From positions 36,660,912 to 36,724,911 of the forward strand of contig OZ038389.1 of assembly GCA_964036045.1 (NCBI GenBank): DNA of 64,000 nt, read 5' to 3'. Source of the stretch: Eutreptiella sp. 'Long Island Sound 2002'. Taxonomy: Eukaryota; Euglenozoa; Euglenophyceae; Eutreptiales; Eutreptiaceae. The position numbers and the translations under genes are program-made. The notes beneath the pieces are model-generated. The model had not been told where the DNA came from, searched no databases, and worked only from the letters and a program-made list of their open reading frames with translations. Position 1 is the stretch's first letter; every line of letters begins with the position of its first letter. This document shows, piece by piece, positions 31,706 through 41,462 of the stretch.

Positions 31706-34700
31706 TCAGGCACCCCTGGCTGCAATCGCCCGGGTGAGTGCTGCCAAGTCCGAAACGTGGATCTTGGTCTTGTGCTTGCGGATGTACTCCATGAAGGGAG
31801 TATTGACCCGCGGCACGAACGAGGAGACGGGTTCCCAGGTGTCGTGGGACGGCCCATAGCCTCGCCAACGAACCTTGAACTCCAGACCTCCAGGTGCCGA
31901 GGCTTTCGGACGCTGAGCCAGGATCTTCTCGACTGTGTAGTCATCCTGCTCAGCATAGTCGTCGTCCGAATCGGCCTCATGTGCGGCATACCTCAGGGAC
32001 ACATGCTGGCCACGGAGGTCGGGTTCCCGCACACGGAGTTGACTCTCATGGCGCTCCCGGAACTGTCCGTGACCCACCTTGATGCGGTAGGTGTCCTCAC
32101 CAATCCTGCGCACCACCTCGCCGGGTGTGAACCAGGTCTTGGTGCGGTGGGTGCCCATAGGGCGGGGTCTGATCACCCACACCGGGTCTCCCACCCTGAA
32201 CTTCTTCGCTGTCGAGCTCGGGGCGGACTTCTGACGCTCAGCATGCTCCTTCTCGAGCTGCTGGCGGATGTCCTGCGCCGTTTGCTCTTGCCGCGCGAAG
32301 AATTCCTTGGCATCCATAGCCATGCCATCACCAGACAAGGGAAGTCCCCTGCCCAGGGGGTCCCTGCCGAACAGAATCTGGTGAGGGGACAAACCGCCCG
32401 GAGTGGGGGTGTCATGATGGGCCTTCAGAGCAGGCCACATCTCCTCGAACCAGTTCCGACGTGGATTGGTGATGTGGATCTTGCGCAGCTTCTCGAACAG
32501 CTGCCGTCCAGCCACTTCAGCACGGCCGTTAGACCGGCTGAGATAGGCGACGCTCTTGGCATGACGTATTCCCATGAGGGAACACATAGCCTTGAACCAG
32601 CCACCAGCAAACTGGGGCCCTCGGTCACTGCAAATGGTGCGGGGGATGTCAAAGACGGTCAGCCAATGACGAATCATCATGACTGCCACTTCCTTGGCAA
32701 GCAACCCCTTTTTGCGTGCCGGAACGGCTACAACGTAGCCGCTGTGGCGGTCCACACAGAGAACCACACAATCAAAGGTCTCTTTGCCAATGTGCACCTC
32801 GGGCATGGAGAAGACGTCCATGGCCACGCTCTCCATGGGCTGGTCAGGAACCGGGGTCCATTGGGGTTCCCCCTTGACGTTCCGGTTGTCGGGATTGCAG
32901 GCCTGACAGACCGAGCAACCCTTCCTGACCTTCTTGATGGCGGTGTAGAGAACGATATGGTCGATCTCGAACCGACGCTGCATGTCAAGAGCTTGCTTCT
33001 TGACCCCTGGGTGCAGCATGTGGTGGTGCCAAGCTTCACACAGCTCGAGCACCCGGGACTCTGGTACTAGCAGCTTACCATTCCGGTAGAGCTTGCCATC
33101 TTCCTCAGTCAGCCCCTTTGGCCACTTCTGCCCGTCGTCAGGGTCGGTCACAGCCCTATACTCGGCCGCGAAGGCCTCAGACTTGGCGTAATCGTCGGTC
33201 CAGTCGTCCTGGAGGCAAGACTTCGGGAAGAGGTGCTTGTCGGACTCAGCTCCCTCAGGGGCGAGTACACTGACCGCTCTGCTCACCCTCGACGCGAGGG
33301 GGGCATCTGCGGCCATGACGACGAAGCATTTAGCACCCTCCTCCTCCATCAGGCGCTCCATTTCGATGATCCTCTTGGCTTCAGCGGTCTCAGCCTCATC
33401 GCCATGGGCAGAGATGTCCTGCATGCCCTTGCTGGCGGGATAGGCCCACCTACTGAGACAGTCCGCCACGGTGTTGTCCTTTCCAGGAATGTAAACAACC
33501 GTAAGGTCGAACTTGGCCAAGGTCTTATGCCATCTTGCCCGTCGGGAGGCGGGACCTGAGGGGGTGTCCACGTGCTCCTTGTGCCACGACTGCAGACTCT
33601 GATGGTCGGTGCAGACGGTGACGGGATGGAGGGCTATGTACCCAGCCCATTTCCTGAAAGCAATGACGATGGCATACGCCTCCTTTTCACGGGGCGTCCA
33701 CGTCCGTCTCTGGCCTTCCGCCAGGACTCGGCTCCAGAAGGCCACGGGCACGTGCCTCCCGTTGTCAAGCACTTGCTCCAACACAGCGCCAATGGCGTAG
33801 TCGGAAGCGTCGGTGCGCAGGACGAACCCTCGGTCGGGATCCACGAGGTGCAGACCCACTGCGGATAGCAGCGCCTGCTTCATCCCCTCAAAGGCACGGT
33901 CGGACTCAGCTGTCCAGACCAGAGCTTTCTTGGACCCCTTCTTGGTCTCCTCTCGGTTGCCCTTGAGCATGGTCGTCATGGGGGCTGCATACTCGGCATA
34001 CATTTTGATATACCCCGAGTAGTAATTGCAGAACCCCAGATACGCCCGTAGCTCAGAGACCGTCTTGGGCTTTTCCCAGTGCTCAATCGCAGCCACCTTG
34101 CCAGGTATGGGCTTTCGCTGCCCGTTCCCGACCACGTGGCCAGCGAAGACCACCTCGCTTACCGCAATGGTGGCCTTGTCACTGCTGCCCGTGAGTTTGT
34201 GCCGAACCAGAAGGTCCAGCACTCGAGTGACGTCCCTCTCGTGTGCCTCCAGGAGCTCCTCGTAGCTCATGCTGGGGTCCCCGGACGCGATGATCACGTC
34301 GTCCACGAAGGGGTCCGCACAGTCGCGCACCGGCTCAAGCAGGTTCTCCAGCATCCGCTGAAAAGCCGCATTGCCGTTGGTGACGCCCATGGGCATCACC
34401 TTCCACTGGAGAGGTCCAAGTGGAGTGCTCATGGCTGTGCAGGCACGGGACTCTTCGGCGAGAGGCATCTGATGATAACCATGTTTCAGGTCAATCACCG
34501 TGAAGATCCTCCGCCGGTGTTGCTTTTGCAGCATGTCCTCAATGAGGGGCAGCGTATAGCTGTCGTGCTGCGTTTGGGCGTTCAGGCCGCGGTAGTCGAC
34601 CACGAGCCGCCACTCACCGGCAACCTTCTTGGGGACGACGAAGCAGGGAGAGGCCCACTCGGAGTGGCACGGCTCAAGCCAGCCTCTCTGGATGAAGTCA

Positions 34701-36688
34701 CGGAGGATCTTCTCCATGGCCTCTTTCCTCTCGCCCCTCAGGGCAAACTCCCGGTGGCGATACACACGGGGGTCCTGCTTCAGTCGTATCTTGGCCTCGC
34801 CATACGGTCCACGCACCGGTGGGGGAAACACAGGCTTACCGCTGAAGAAGGTGTCACCATACTTCTGCTTCAGCCTGGCCCTCAATGCCTGGATCTTGGG
34901 GCAGTCATCGGACTCCGCCTTGGCTTTTCCGGGCACTTGAACCACGGAGCTTACTTGAGGGGTAGCGACCCCGCTCGCTTTCGGCTCAGGTGGTCTTCCC
35001 AGGTGGCCCAAAGGGCCATCCCTGGTCTTGCCTCGGAACAGATCGCCGTAGGTGGGTGGGTTACCGCCAGGCGGCTCGTCTTGGCTGGACATGTGATCCA
35101 GCACCCTCTGTACAAAGGTATTCCCGTTATAGGAACCGGAGACGATTGAGTCCACTTCCCACCAGGCTTTGTCCTGGCCTTTGCCCTCACGCTGGTTCCC
35201 CCAGTCGTGAAAGGGCTGATCCATATACCCCTGAACCAGATCCCACTCCTCTTCAGTGAGGGGGTCTTCGGAGTCCGATTCTTCGATGTCAACAGGGGGA
35301 ACCGCAAAGCATTGCCTCCAAGGCTCTGCTATGATACGGTTGACACACACGAAGTCCGTGGTGTCGGCCTGATCAAGGCCCCCATCCACATAGTGGAATT
35401 CTGTTGGCCATCTCTGGGGTGGCATGGGCTGTCCCTTAGCGTCCTGATAGACACTCTCTCCAGCCGGTAGGACGACCTTGTTCAAGGTCATGTTGGTCAA
35501 TGAGGCTACCCAATGTCGGGTACTTTCCTCCTCGGTGCATCCCATAGGAACAACCAGCACTGCCTTGGAGCGGTCCTTGCGAATCTTCGCTATCGCTCTT
35601 GGAATGTCCCAACGGGGGCAATGGATCCACATCAGTCCCTGATGCGGACCCCAGTGCTTCTTCCACGCGGAGTCCTGTGCGCTCCAGTACTTCTCACACA
35701 CCCGCAGATGGGCGGAGGTTCCTGAAGAGAACGCATCCAGGGCCAGATCCGAAGCTCCCAAGTCCGCGACAACTCGGCTCGCCACTTCCGGCCTTACGCC
35801 GTACTCCTGGTTTGCAGGACCAGTTGGCTCAGTGTCCAGCGCGGCCACTTCGAGCTGATTGCGTTCGGGGTGGATCCATTGGCATTCCACATGGTGCTCA
35901 GGTGACGAAAGCCACGAGAGTTGGTCGTCCTGGTACAGGGTCATGGAGGCCTGGGCCGGGAGGACGCCGGAGTCCGTCTCCATCATGAAGTCGTACCCGA
36001 CGATCATGTCCCAGTCCATCTCGGCCTCGTAGAAGCTACCGTGCAGGAGGATTTCCTTGCCGAGGTCTGGGCGGCTCAGCTCACGATGGTTCACGAACTG
36101 CAGCCCAATGGCCGCTTCCTTTGTGCCTCCCACCATGTACTGGCCGTTCGCCACCTTCAGCCTGACAGGTTTCCGACTGTCGGTCAGACACTCTGGTGGA
36201 AGTAGGCCAGCCTTGACCAAGCTGACCTGAGCTCCCGTGTCGACCAACACGTCGAAAACCTTTTCCACTTCCCCGCATAAGGCACGGACCTTAAGATGCA
36301 ACTGCCGCTCGCGACCGACACGGCGCACGGCGTGCAAACTCAGGATCTCCGGCCGTTCCAGAAGCTCCACAAGTGACTGGTGCAGGTCGTGGACAATGGG
36401 CTCAGGCTGCCCATCTGCAGCATCCAGCTGCGGTCCGGGTGATCCTCCGATACTCTCGGATAGATCCTGTAGTACATCAAACACATTCTTGGTCGCGAAG
36501 GACGGACGGGTGCAAGGGTTCGTGCCTTCACTTGCCCTCACCCCGCCTCCGCGACTGGGCGCCGGACCGGGCCTTCCGCCCGCGGCAGTCCCCTTGTGCT
36601 TATCGACTCCCGACTGGGATGGTTCGGCGCTTCCCACGTCACCATCCTGCGACCGCCCTAGCTGGGGCCCTTGGCTGCAGGGGCTCCG
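31706..36688 (-). CDS. pol: Element 3 Pol: PR, DIRS-like domain, RT, RNase H, integrase, chromodomain
   Basis: About 1,660 codons, in frame with gag through TAG (36,689-36,691). There is no Met between that stop and the protease. Numbered from 36,637: protease VLVDTGAQVSL (about 132); a domain LDAFSS...HCPRWDIP...AVLVVPM (about 295-390) that corresponds to the YANPPF region of elements 1 and 2 but has lost NPPF; reverse transcriptase VVDYRGLN, MPMGVTN, FVDD (about 779); RNase H RTDASDYAIGAVL (about 945); HHCC finger ending CSVCQAC; integrase AMDVFSMP, CSDRGPQF, NGRAEVAG (about 1276, 1340, 1373); and a C-terminal chromodomain YTVEKIL...FKVRWRGYG...TWEP (about 1570-1605). Integrase and chromodomain are closer to the textbook Ty3 form than in elements 1 and 2. 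Confidence 0.96.
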   Translation of the reverse strand, partial: RSPCSQGPQLGRSQDGDVGSAEPSQSGVDKHKGTAAGGRPGPAPSRGGGVRASEGTNPCTRPSFATKNVFDVLQDLSESIGGSPGPQLDAADGQPEPIVHDLHQSLVELLERPEILSLHAVRRVGRERQLHLKVRALCGEVEKVFDVLVDTGAQVSLVKAGLLPPECLTDSRKPVRLKVANGQYMVGGTKEAAIGLQFVNHRELSRPDLGKEILLHGSFYEAEMDWDMIVGYDFMMETDSGVLPAQASMTLYQDDQLSWLSSPEHHVECQWIHPERNQLEVAALDTEPTGPANQEYGVRPEVASRVVADLGASDLALDAFSSGTSAHLRVCEKYWSAQDSAWKKHWGPHQGLMWIHCPRWDIPRAIAKIRKDRSKAVLVVPMGCTEEESTRHWVASLTNMTLNKVVLPAGESVYQDAKGQPMPPQRWPTEFHYVDGGLDQADTTDFVCVNRIIAEPWRQCFAVPPVDIEESDSEDPLTEEEWDLVQGYMDQPFHDWGNQREGKGQDKAWWEVDSIVSGSYNGNTFVQRVLDHMSSQDEPPGGNPPTYGDLFRGKTRDGPLGHLGRPPEPKASGVATPQVSSVVQVPGKAKAESDDCPKIQALRARLKQKYGDTFFSGKPVFPPPVRGPYGEAKIRLKQDPRVYRHREFALRGERKEAMEKILRDFIQRGWLEPCHSEWASPCFVVPKKVAGEWRLVVDYRGLNAQTQHDSYTLPLIEDMLQKQHRRRIFTVIDLKHGYHQMPLAEESRACTAMSTPLGPLQWKVMPMGVTNGNAAFQRMLENLLEPVRDCADPFVDDVIIASGDPSMSYEELLEAHERDVTRVLDLLVRHKLTGSSDKATIAVSEVVFAGHVVGNGQRKPIPGKVAAIEHWEKPKTVSELRAYLGFCNYYSGYIKMYAEYAAPMTTMLKGNREETKKGSKKALVWTAESDRAFEGMKQALLSAVGLHLVDPDRGFVLRTDASDYAIGAVLEQVLDNGRHVPVAFWSRVLAEGQRRTWTPREKEAYAIVIAFRKWAGYIALHPVTVCTDHQSLQSWHKEHVDTPSGPASRRARWHKTLAKFDLTVVYIPGKDNTVADCLSRWAYPASKGMQDISAHGDEAETAEAKRIIEMERLMEEEGAKCFVVMAADAPLASRVSRAVSVLAPEGAESDKHLFPKSCLQDDWTDDYAKSEAFAAEYRAVTDPDDGQKWPKGLTEEDGKLYRNGKLLVPESRVLELCEAWHHHMLHPGVKKQALDMQRRFEIDHIVLYTAIKKVRKGCSVCQACNPDNRNVKGEPQWTPVPDQPMESVAMDVFSMPEVHIGKETFDCVVLCVDRHSGYVVAVPARKKGLLAKEVAVMMIRHWLTVFDIPRTICSDRGPQFAGGWFKAMCSLMGIRHAKSVAYLSRSNGRAEVAGRQLFEKLRKIHITNPRRNWFEEMWPALKAHHDTPTPGGLSPHQILFGRDPLGRGLPLSGDGMAMDAKEFFARQEQTAQDIRQQLEKEHAERQKSAPSSTAKKFRVGDPVWVIRPRPMGTHRTKTWFTPGEVVRRIGEDTYRIKVGHGQFRERHESQLRVREPDLRGQHVSLRYAAHEADSDDDYAEQDDYTVEKILAQRPKASAPGGLEFKVRWRGYGPSHDTWEPVSSFVPRVNTPFMEYIRKHKTKIHVSDLAALTRAIAARGA

Positions 36689-36691
36689 CTA
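36689..36691 (-). promoter_or_regulatory. putative readthrough stop between element 3 gag and pol
   Basis: CCT TAG CGG with both flanking frames identical and no internal Met before the protease. Suppression is the simplest way to make Pol. I did not identify a clear downstream stem. Confidence 0.65.
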
Positions 36692-39600
36692 GGGGGCGTC
36701 GGTTGTGGAAGAGGGGGTGTTCTCCTCGGCCTCAACGTCGTTGATGCCCTTCTTCCTTCCCCCTTTCTTACCCTTGTTCTTGTCCTTGTCCTTGTTCTGG
36801 TCATTCTGGTTGTTCTCCTTGTTCTTGTTGTCCGACCTGGGGACCCAGTTCCTCTTGATCTCCTGGATCTCCTTGGCCAACTCGGTCCCCACCGACGACA
36901 TCAGCTTGGCCAGCTCGTCCTTGTCGACCTCCATTTTGGCTTCCCCGATACCCGCGGGCGCACGCTTCTTCGACCCGTGCGCCTTCTTGTAAGCCTCCGT
37001 GTCGGCCTTGTGGACGGGGCATGTTCGGTGGTCATGGTTGAAGCCTTTCTTCCTCCCATAACACACGAAACAGCCCTGCGGGTGAGCTCGTATGAACTCC
37101 TGAAAGGACAGCGGCGGGTCGCCAATACGGCGAGGGTCCCTCTTCCCCTTCTTCCTCCAACCCTGCTGCAGGGGCTTCCAGTTTCCCGGTTTGCTCCCCG
37201 CGCTCAGGTTGTTGGCCACGAAGGCACAAACGGCCACCTCGGCGGGCTCATCGTCGTCGTCATCGTCGACGAGAGTCTCTTCGCCGCCCGCTCCCGCTGG
37301 ATCCATGGCGGCTTCCCCGCCAGGTCCCTCGCCAACATAGTTGACGTCGCGGTCGCCAGGCCTCAGCCCGCGGGTGTGGTGGAGCTTTCGGTACTCTTTG
37401 AGTACTTCCTCGCCAACCCACTCCAGGATCTCGTCGCAGCTCATCCGCGCCGGGATGGGCTGCAGACGGATGGTCTGGCCGCTCAACTCACACTCGTCAA
37501 GGCGCCACATCGCGGTCTTCTCGCAATAGCCCGAGACGGTGATGAGAAGAGCGTTCCGCAGGGAGTGCCGTTTGACATCCCGGGCCACGTTCTTCCTCGC
37601 CCAAGCCACCACGTTCGAGTGATACTCTTTGGGGAGCATCATCTTGACCGTGTGGTTGGACTTGGCCCTCTTGGATTCCTCCTTGGTGACCCTCTTGATC
37701 CATGCTTCCGGCAGCATGGAGAGCAGGCGAGCCTGCTCGTCACCCTCGTTCCAATCCTCCACGCTGCGGCGGAAGAGGGTGTATTTCCCTCGGAAGTCTC
37801 GCCACTCTCGTAGGCGGATCTCCCGTCCATCATGCTCAAGCTTGATGGACTTCCAGCGCTTGGCCGCCACCTGCGGAGCGTCCACCCGCTCCTGCTCGTT
37901 GAGCCACTTCTTGGCTTCCTTGAGGGTCTTGATTTTCCCCTCCTTGGTCGCCATGAAGTATAGCTCTCCGAGCACTTCCGGCAGGCGGTACCTGAATCGT
38001 TTGAAGACATACTTCTCCGCATCAGCGGGAGGCAGGTCTTCAGTGACGGTCAGCCCCCAATCGTCCAGCTTCTCCAAGAAGCGGTCGAGGTTGAGGGGGT
38101 TGCCGTCGTACATGGGGGGCTTGATGTCCTTCAAGTCTTCCCACACGGCGGCATCCGCGGCCTTGGAGACCATGAATGCCGGCCGCGAGGTCGACCGAGG
38201 TTCCCATCGGCCTCGCCCACGGACTCCCACGGCCGCCACGTCCATCTCCTCCATGGAATCCCTGTGGCTACGCCGCGGTTCCTCCACGTACGCTGAACCG
38301 AAATGTTCACGCCGTACTGCATCCATGTACGCATCCTCATCACGGCGCCGGCGGCTGCGTTCAGCGGCCTCCCGTCGTACACCACGCGGCGGGCTGATGT
38401 CGAACTCCTCCAGGTCCAGGTCCAGGTCCTCACCTTCGCCGACATCCCACTCCACGTCTCCTCTGGGGACCTCATCCCTGAGTCCACCATAACGTCCTCC
38501 AGCCCTGGGGATTGGCGCCGGGGCTGGTGCCGGGCGTCGGGGGCGTACAGGCGTCCGCGGCGGGGTACGGCGGTTGTGGTAATCCGCGCTGAGCCACTCA
38601 TCGCGCCATTCCTCACTGCCACTGCCGGGCGGCACGCGCTCGTTGCGGCGGCCCGCGCTGTGGTGAGAGGGGGCGGTGAGAGAGGGGGCACTGGCGCTGG
38701 GGCGACTCCTGGGGGCTCCGCCGGGGGCGTGGGGTCTGCCTGGACCTGGTCCGGGTCCCCAGCCGTCGTCCGACGAGCCAGACTCCAGGGGTGGGTGGTC
38801 GCTGCCGACGCTCCCACGGGCTTCCAGCGCATCCAGCCTCTCCTGCAGGCCGCTGACGACGTTGGTCAGCGACTTGGTCTCGGCCCTGGCGATGTCCAGC
38901 TCCTTCTGCGCGCGCGCGGCGACCCCGGAGATGCGAGCCATCTCGACCTTGCCCGTGTCTACCTCGCACTCGAGGGAAAAGACCCTCCTGCGGAGGTAGA
39001 CAATCCACCGCCAGGTGGTATCCGGGTCGCCGTTCCCTGGTGGGTCGTCGGGGTCCCCAGGGGGTCCTCCAGGAGGGCCTCCGCCGGGTCCGCCCGGTCC
39101 AGGGGGTCCTCCCCCGCCCGGTGGTCCGCCTCCAGGGGGTCCACTCGGTGGGCGTCCTCCAGGGGGTCCTGATGGTCCTCCGCCAGGGGGTCCCGGTGGG
39201 TCTCCGCCGGGTCGCCTCGGTGGGTCCGAGGATGGGCGCTTCCTCGTGATGCCGAAGTCCATGTCGTCATCCTCGCCCATGTCGCCCCACCTGGGCGTCT
39301 CGGTCTCGGAGGACTCCGAGCTCCGGTAGGGAGGAGGGAGATTCTCATCCTCACCTTCCGGTTCCATGGGGACGTCTCCGCCGCCTCCGCCCGTCCAAGC
39401 CACCACTTGGCGATGTCGACGGCCTCGTTCATCCCCGTCACTGGCGGTGAAGAAGGGGTCACTGTCGTGGGGGTGCCCACCCGCTGGCCTCCGCGGCCTC
39501 TCGGGGGTCTTCCCCTTGCCCTTCCTCCGTCGACGGGCGGTGGTGCCACCGCTCCCACTGCTGCCCGTGTCGGCCTCATCCAGCGCCATCCTGGATGAGG

Positions 39601-41011
39601 CGTCCCCTTCGAAAAGCTCTCGAAGGGTCTCCACTCGTGATGCTCCCGGGGGAGTCTCGCGGCGGAGTTTGGCCTCTGCCTCCTCCATTGCGGCGGCGGT
39701 GGCTGCGGCAGCTCGCGCTTCGGCTTCCTCCCAAGCACGAGCCGCCTCGGCTTCCCGGGCCTGCTGCAGCCGCGCCTTCTGCGCTTCCAACGCTGCCAGC
39801 TCCGCCTCCGTCTTGGCCTTCTCCTCAGCAACCTTCCGTCGCGCGGCCTCGATGGCTTCCTTCTTGGCGGCGTCCTCCTGGGCCTTGGCCGTCGCTTCGG
39901 CGTGGGCCCTTTCCTCCGCCTCCTTCTTTGCCCTCTCTTGGGCAAGCGCCTCTTCCAGCGCCTTCACCTCGGCCTCCTTGCAGGCAATGGCCTCCTGCGT
40001 CAGGCGGGCTTCCTCGTCGGCTGCCGCCAACTCACCGTTGACCTGGGCAGTCGCTGCCCCATGGGCAGCTACGGCCGTGAGTCCGGCCGCAATGGCCGCC
40101 ACGGTCTGGGTGTGGATGGCCATGCCATGCGCCCACTCCGCAGCCTCCTCCTGGGCGATGCCGACGGCGCCCTCCACGGCAGCGCTGTACTGCCTGGCCC
40201 GTTGCCGGGCAACCCGACGGTTGCAGGGCACCCCACAGGCGCGCTCACAGGCGCGCGCCACGTCCCTTTCGGGAGCGACGCTGCTGCTGGAGCTGGCCTG
40301 GTCGGCCGGCATCCTCCCGCGGTGGGCCGACTCCACGTCGCTGCTGGGGCCTGCTGGGGCCTGCCGGGCCCTCAGGAGCAGCGGACGGGGCTTGGCCTGG
40401 GTCTGCTTGGCGACTTGGATGTAGTCGCCAAGGGTGGTGGAGCCGGGGTGATGACCACCATTGGCCCGTTGGGGACTGGGGGCTGGGGTTCCGCCCTTGG
40501 CGCCTTGGGCGGCTTCGGCGGCCAGGGACTCCTGGTACTCCCGCCACCTCCGGTCCCGCTTCCTGTCCCCGGCGGACCGCTTCTCCTTCCCCGGAGACGC
40601 GCTGCTGCTGCCCGGCAGCCTGCGCTCGCTCCCCGGTTCCGGGAAGTTCTTCTCGATCACGTCCCACAGGGTAACGTTGATCGAGGCGCCCGACGGGTAG
40701 GCGTTGGGGTCCTCGTCCTCCTCAATCCCGTCGGGGCGCAGCCCTTCGCCGGGCCTGTCCGGCCGGGTCCACGTCCTCCAGCGCTTGCGGCGGAAGCGGT
40801 ACTCGTACCCTTCCGCCCGCAGCCACTCCTCCACTGCCCGCAGGCGGTCCTCCCCCATGTCCTCCCGGAGCTCGAAGCTCCCGGGCATGCCGCCTTCGCA
40901 CTGGGGATTGCTGTAGCGGTATTGCTGGTCCCACAGCAATCCGCGCAGCAGGCGCGCCACATGGGGGTGGGGCTGCGGCCACCTCCTACCCGCTTCTTGC
41001 CAATTCACCAT
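36689..41011 (-). CDS. gag: Element 3 Gag, 1,440 residues
   Basis: Start taken at 41,011 because GCCATGG there is a good context, and the open frame upstream begins only with a GTG codon. It is unusually long for Gag. In order: an Arg/Trp-rich N terminus; an Ala/Glu/Lys-rich segment of about 130 residues likely to be a coiled coil (about 320-450); a collagen-like Gly/Pro tract (about 600-670); a retrotransposon-gag-like helical domain starting at YDGNPLNLDRFLEKLDDW (about 960-1220); and a zinc-knuckle variant CFVCYGRKKGFNHDHRTC with eight residues before His. A basic Lys/Asn/Asp C terminus follows. It ends at TAG with CGG after it, and Pol follows in frame. The coding strand is GC-rich, and its complement therefore carries long meaningless open frames. 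Confidence 0.93.
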   Translation of the reverse strand: MVNWQEAGRRWPQPHPHVARLLRGLLWDQQYRYSNPQCEGGMPGSFELREDMGEDRLRAVEEWLRAEGYEYRFRRKRWRTWTRPDRPGEGLRPDGIEEDEDPNAYPSGASINVTLWDVIEKNFPEPGSERRLPGSSSASPGKEKRSAGDRKRDRRWREYQESLAAEAAQGAKGGTPAPSPQRANGGHHPGSTTLGDYIQVAKQTQAKPRPLLLRARQAPAGPSSDVESAHRGRMPADQASSSSSVAPERDVARACERACGVPCNRRVARQRARQYSAAVEGAVGIAQEEAAEWAHGMAIHTQTVAAIAAGLTAVAAHGAATAQVNGELAAADEEARLTQEAIACKEAEVKALEEALAQERAKKEAEERAHAEATAKAQEDAAKKEAIEAARRKVAEEKAKTEAELAALEAQKARLQQAREAEAARAWEEAEARAAAATAAAMEEAEAKLRRETPPGASRVETLRELFEGDASSRMALDEADTGSSGSGGTTARRRRKGKGKTPERPRRPAGGHPHDSDPFFTASDGDERGRRHRQVVAWTGGGGGDVPMEPEGEDENLPPPYRSSESSETETPRWGDMGEDDDMDFGITRKRPSSDPPRRPGGDPPGPPGGGPSGPPGGRPPSGPPGGGPPGGGGPPGPGGPGGGPPGGPPGDPDDPPGNGDPDTTWRWIVYLRRRVFSLECEVDTGKVEMARISGVAARAQKELDIARAETKSLTNVVSGLQERLDALEARGSVGSDHPPLESGSSDDGWGPGPGPGRPHAPGGAPRSRPSASAPSLTAPSHHSAGRRNERVPPGSGSEEWRDEWLSADYHNRRTPPRTPVRPRRPAPAPAPIPRAGGRYGGLRDEVPRGDVEWDVGEGEDLDLDLEEFDISPPRGVRREAAERSRRRRDEDAYMDAVRREHFGSAYVEEPRRSHRDSMEEMDVAAVGVRGRGRWEPRSTSRPAFMVSKAADAAVWEDLKDIKPPMYDGNPLNLDRFLEKLDDWGLTVTEDLPPADAEKYVFKRFRYRLPEVLGELYFMATKEGKIKTLKEAKKWLNEQERVDAPQVAAKRWKSIKLEHDGREIRLREWRDFRGKYTLFRRSVEDWNEGDEQARLLSMLPEAWIKRVTKEESKRAKSNHTVKMMLPKEYHSNVVAWARKNVARDVKRHSLRNALLITVSGYCEKTAMWRLDECELSGQTIRLQPIPARMSCDEILEWVGEEVLKEYRKLHHTRGLRPGDRDVNYVGEGPGGEAAMDPAGAGGEETLVDDDDDDEPAEVAVCAFVANNLSAGSKPGNWKPLQQGWRKKGKRDPRRIGDPPLSFQEFIRAHPQGCFVCYGRKKGFNHDHRTCPVHKADTEAYKKAHGSKKRAPAGIGEAKMEVDKDELAKLMSSVGTELAKEIQEIKRNWVPRSDNKNKENNQNDQNKDKDKNKGKKGGRKKGINDVEAEENTPSSTTDAP

Positions 41012-41462
41012 GGCAGCGGGGGCGTAGTTGGTCTTGAGGTCCTTGATGTGCACTCGTTCAACTCAACGAACTGGTTGTGGTTGTTGAGGAGGGTGCTGCA
41101 GCACTGGATTGGAAGTGCGGCTGGTGCTGGTCAGCCGGTGGTTGTGGAGGTGGTTGACGCGGCCTTGCTGGTCGGCCGATGGGACTCCGGGTCGGCCGAT
41201 GGGGCTGATGCAGGAGTCCTGGTCTGTGCACCTCTTTCACGGTTGCTGCGCGGTCAGGGCGATGCTCTGGACGGCGCTGCAGGCTCCCTGACGAACTCGG
41301 CGCTGTCGCTGAGTGGCGCTGCGAGCCGCTGCGCTGCGCTGCCAGACGCTGCGCTGCGCTGCGAGTTGCGAGCTGCGCCGCGCTGCTGCGACGCGCTGCT
41401 CGGGGTTGGTGGCCCCGAGTGGCACGCGAGGGTTGGGTAACCCCGCGGCGGTGAAACGCTTT
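41012..41462 (-). other. Element 3 leader
   Basis: 451 bp between the 5' LTR and gag, including a CTGCGCTGCG-type simple repeat (about 41,320-41,400). The sequence next to the LTR (AAAGCGTTTCACCGCCGCGG, minus strand) should hold the primer-binding site, but I cannot match it to a tRNA. Confidence 0.6.

Noticed and set aside
31757-41440. Long plus-strand open frames opposite element 3 (for example 31,757-33,070, 34,079-35,149, 39,366-40,424 and 39,902-41,440)
   Set aside because: They are antisense to recognisable gag and pol, have no domain resemblance, and arise from the GC-rich third positions of the coding strand.
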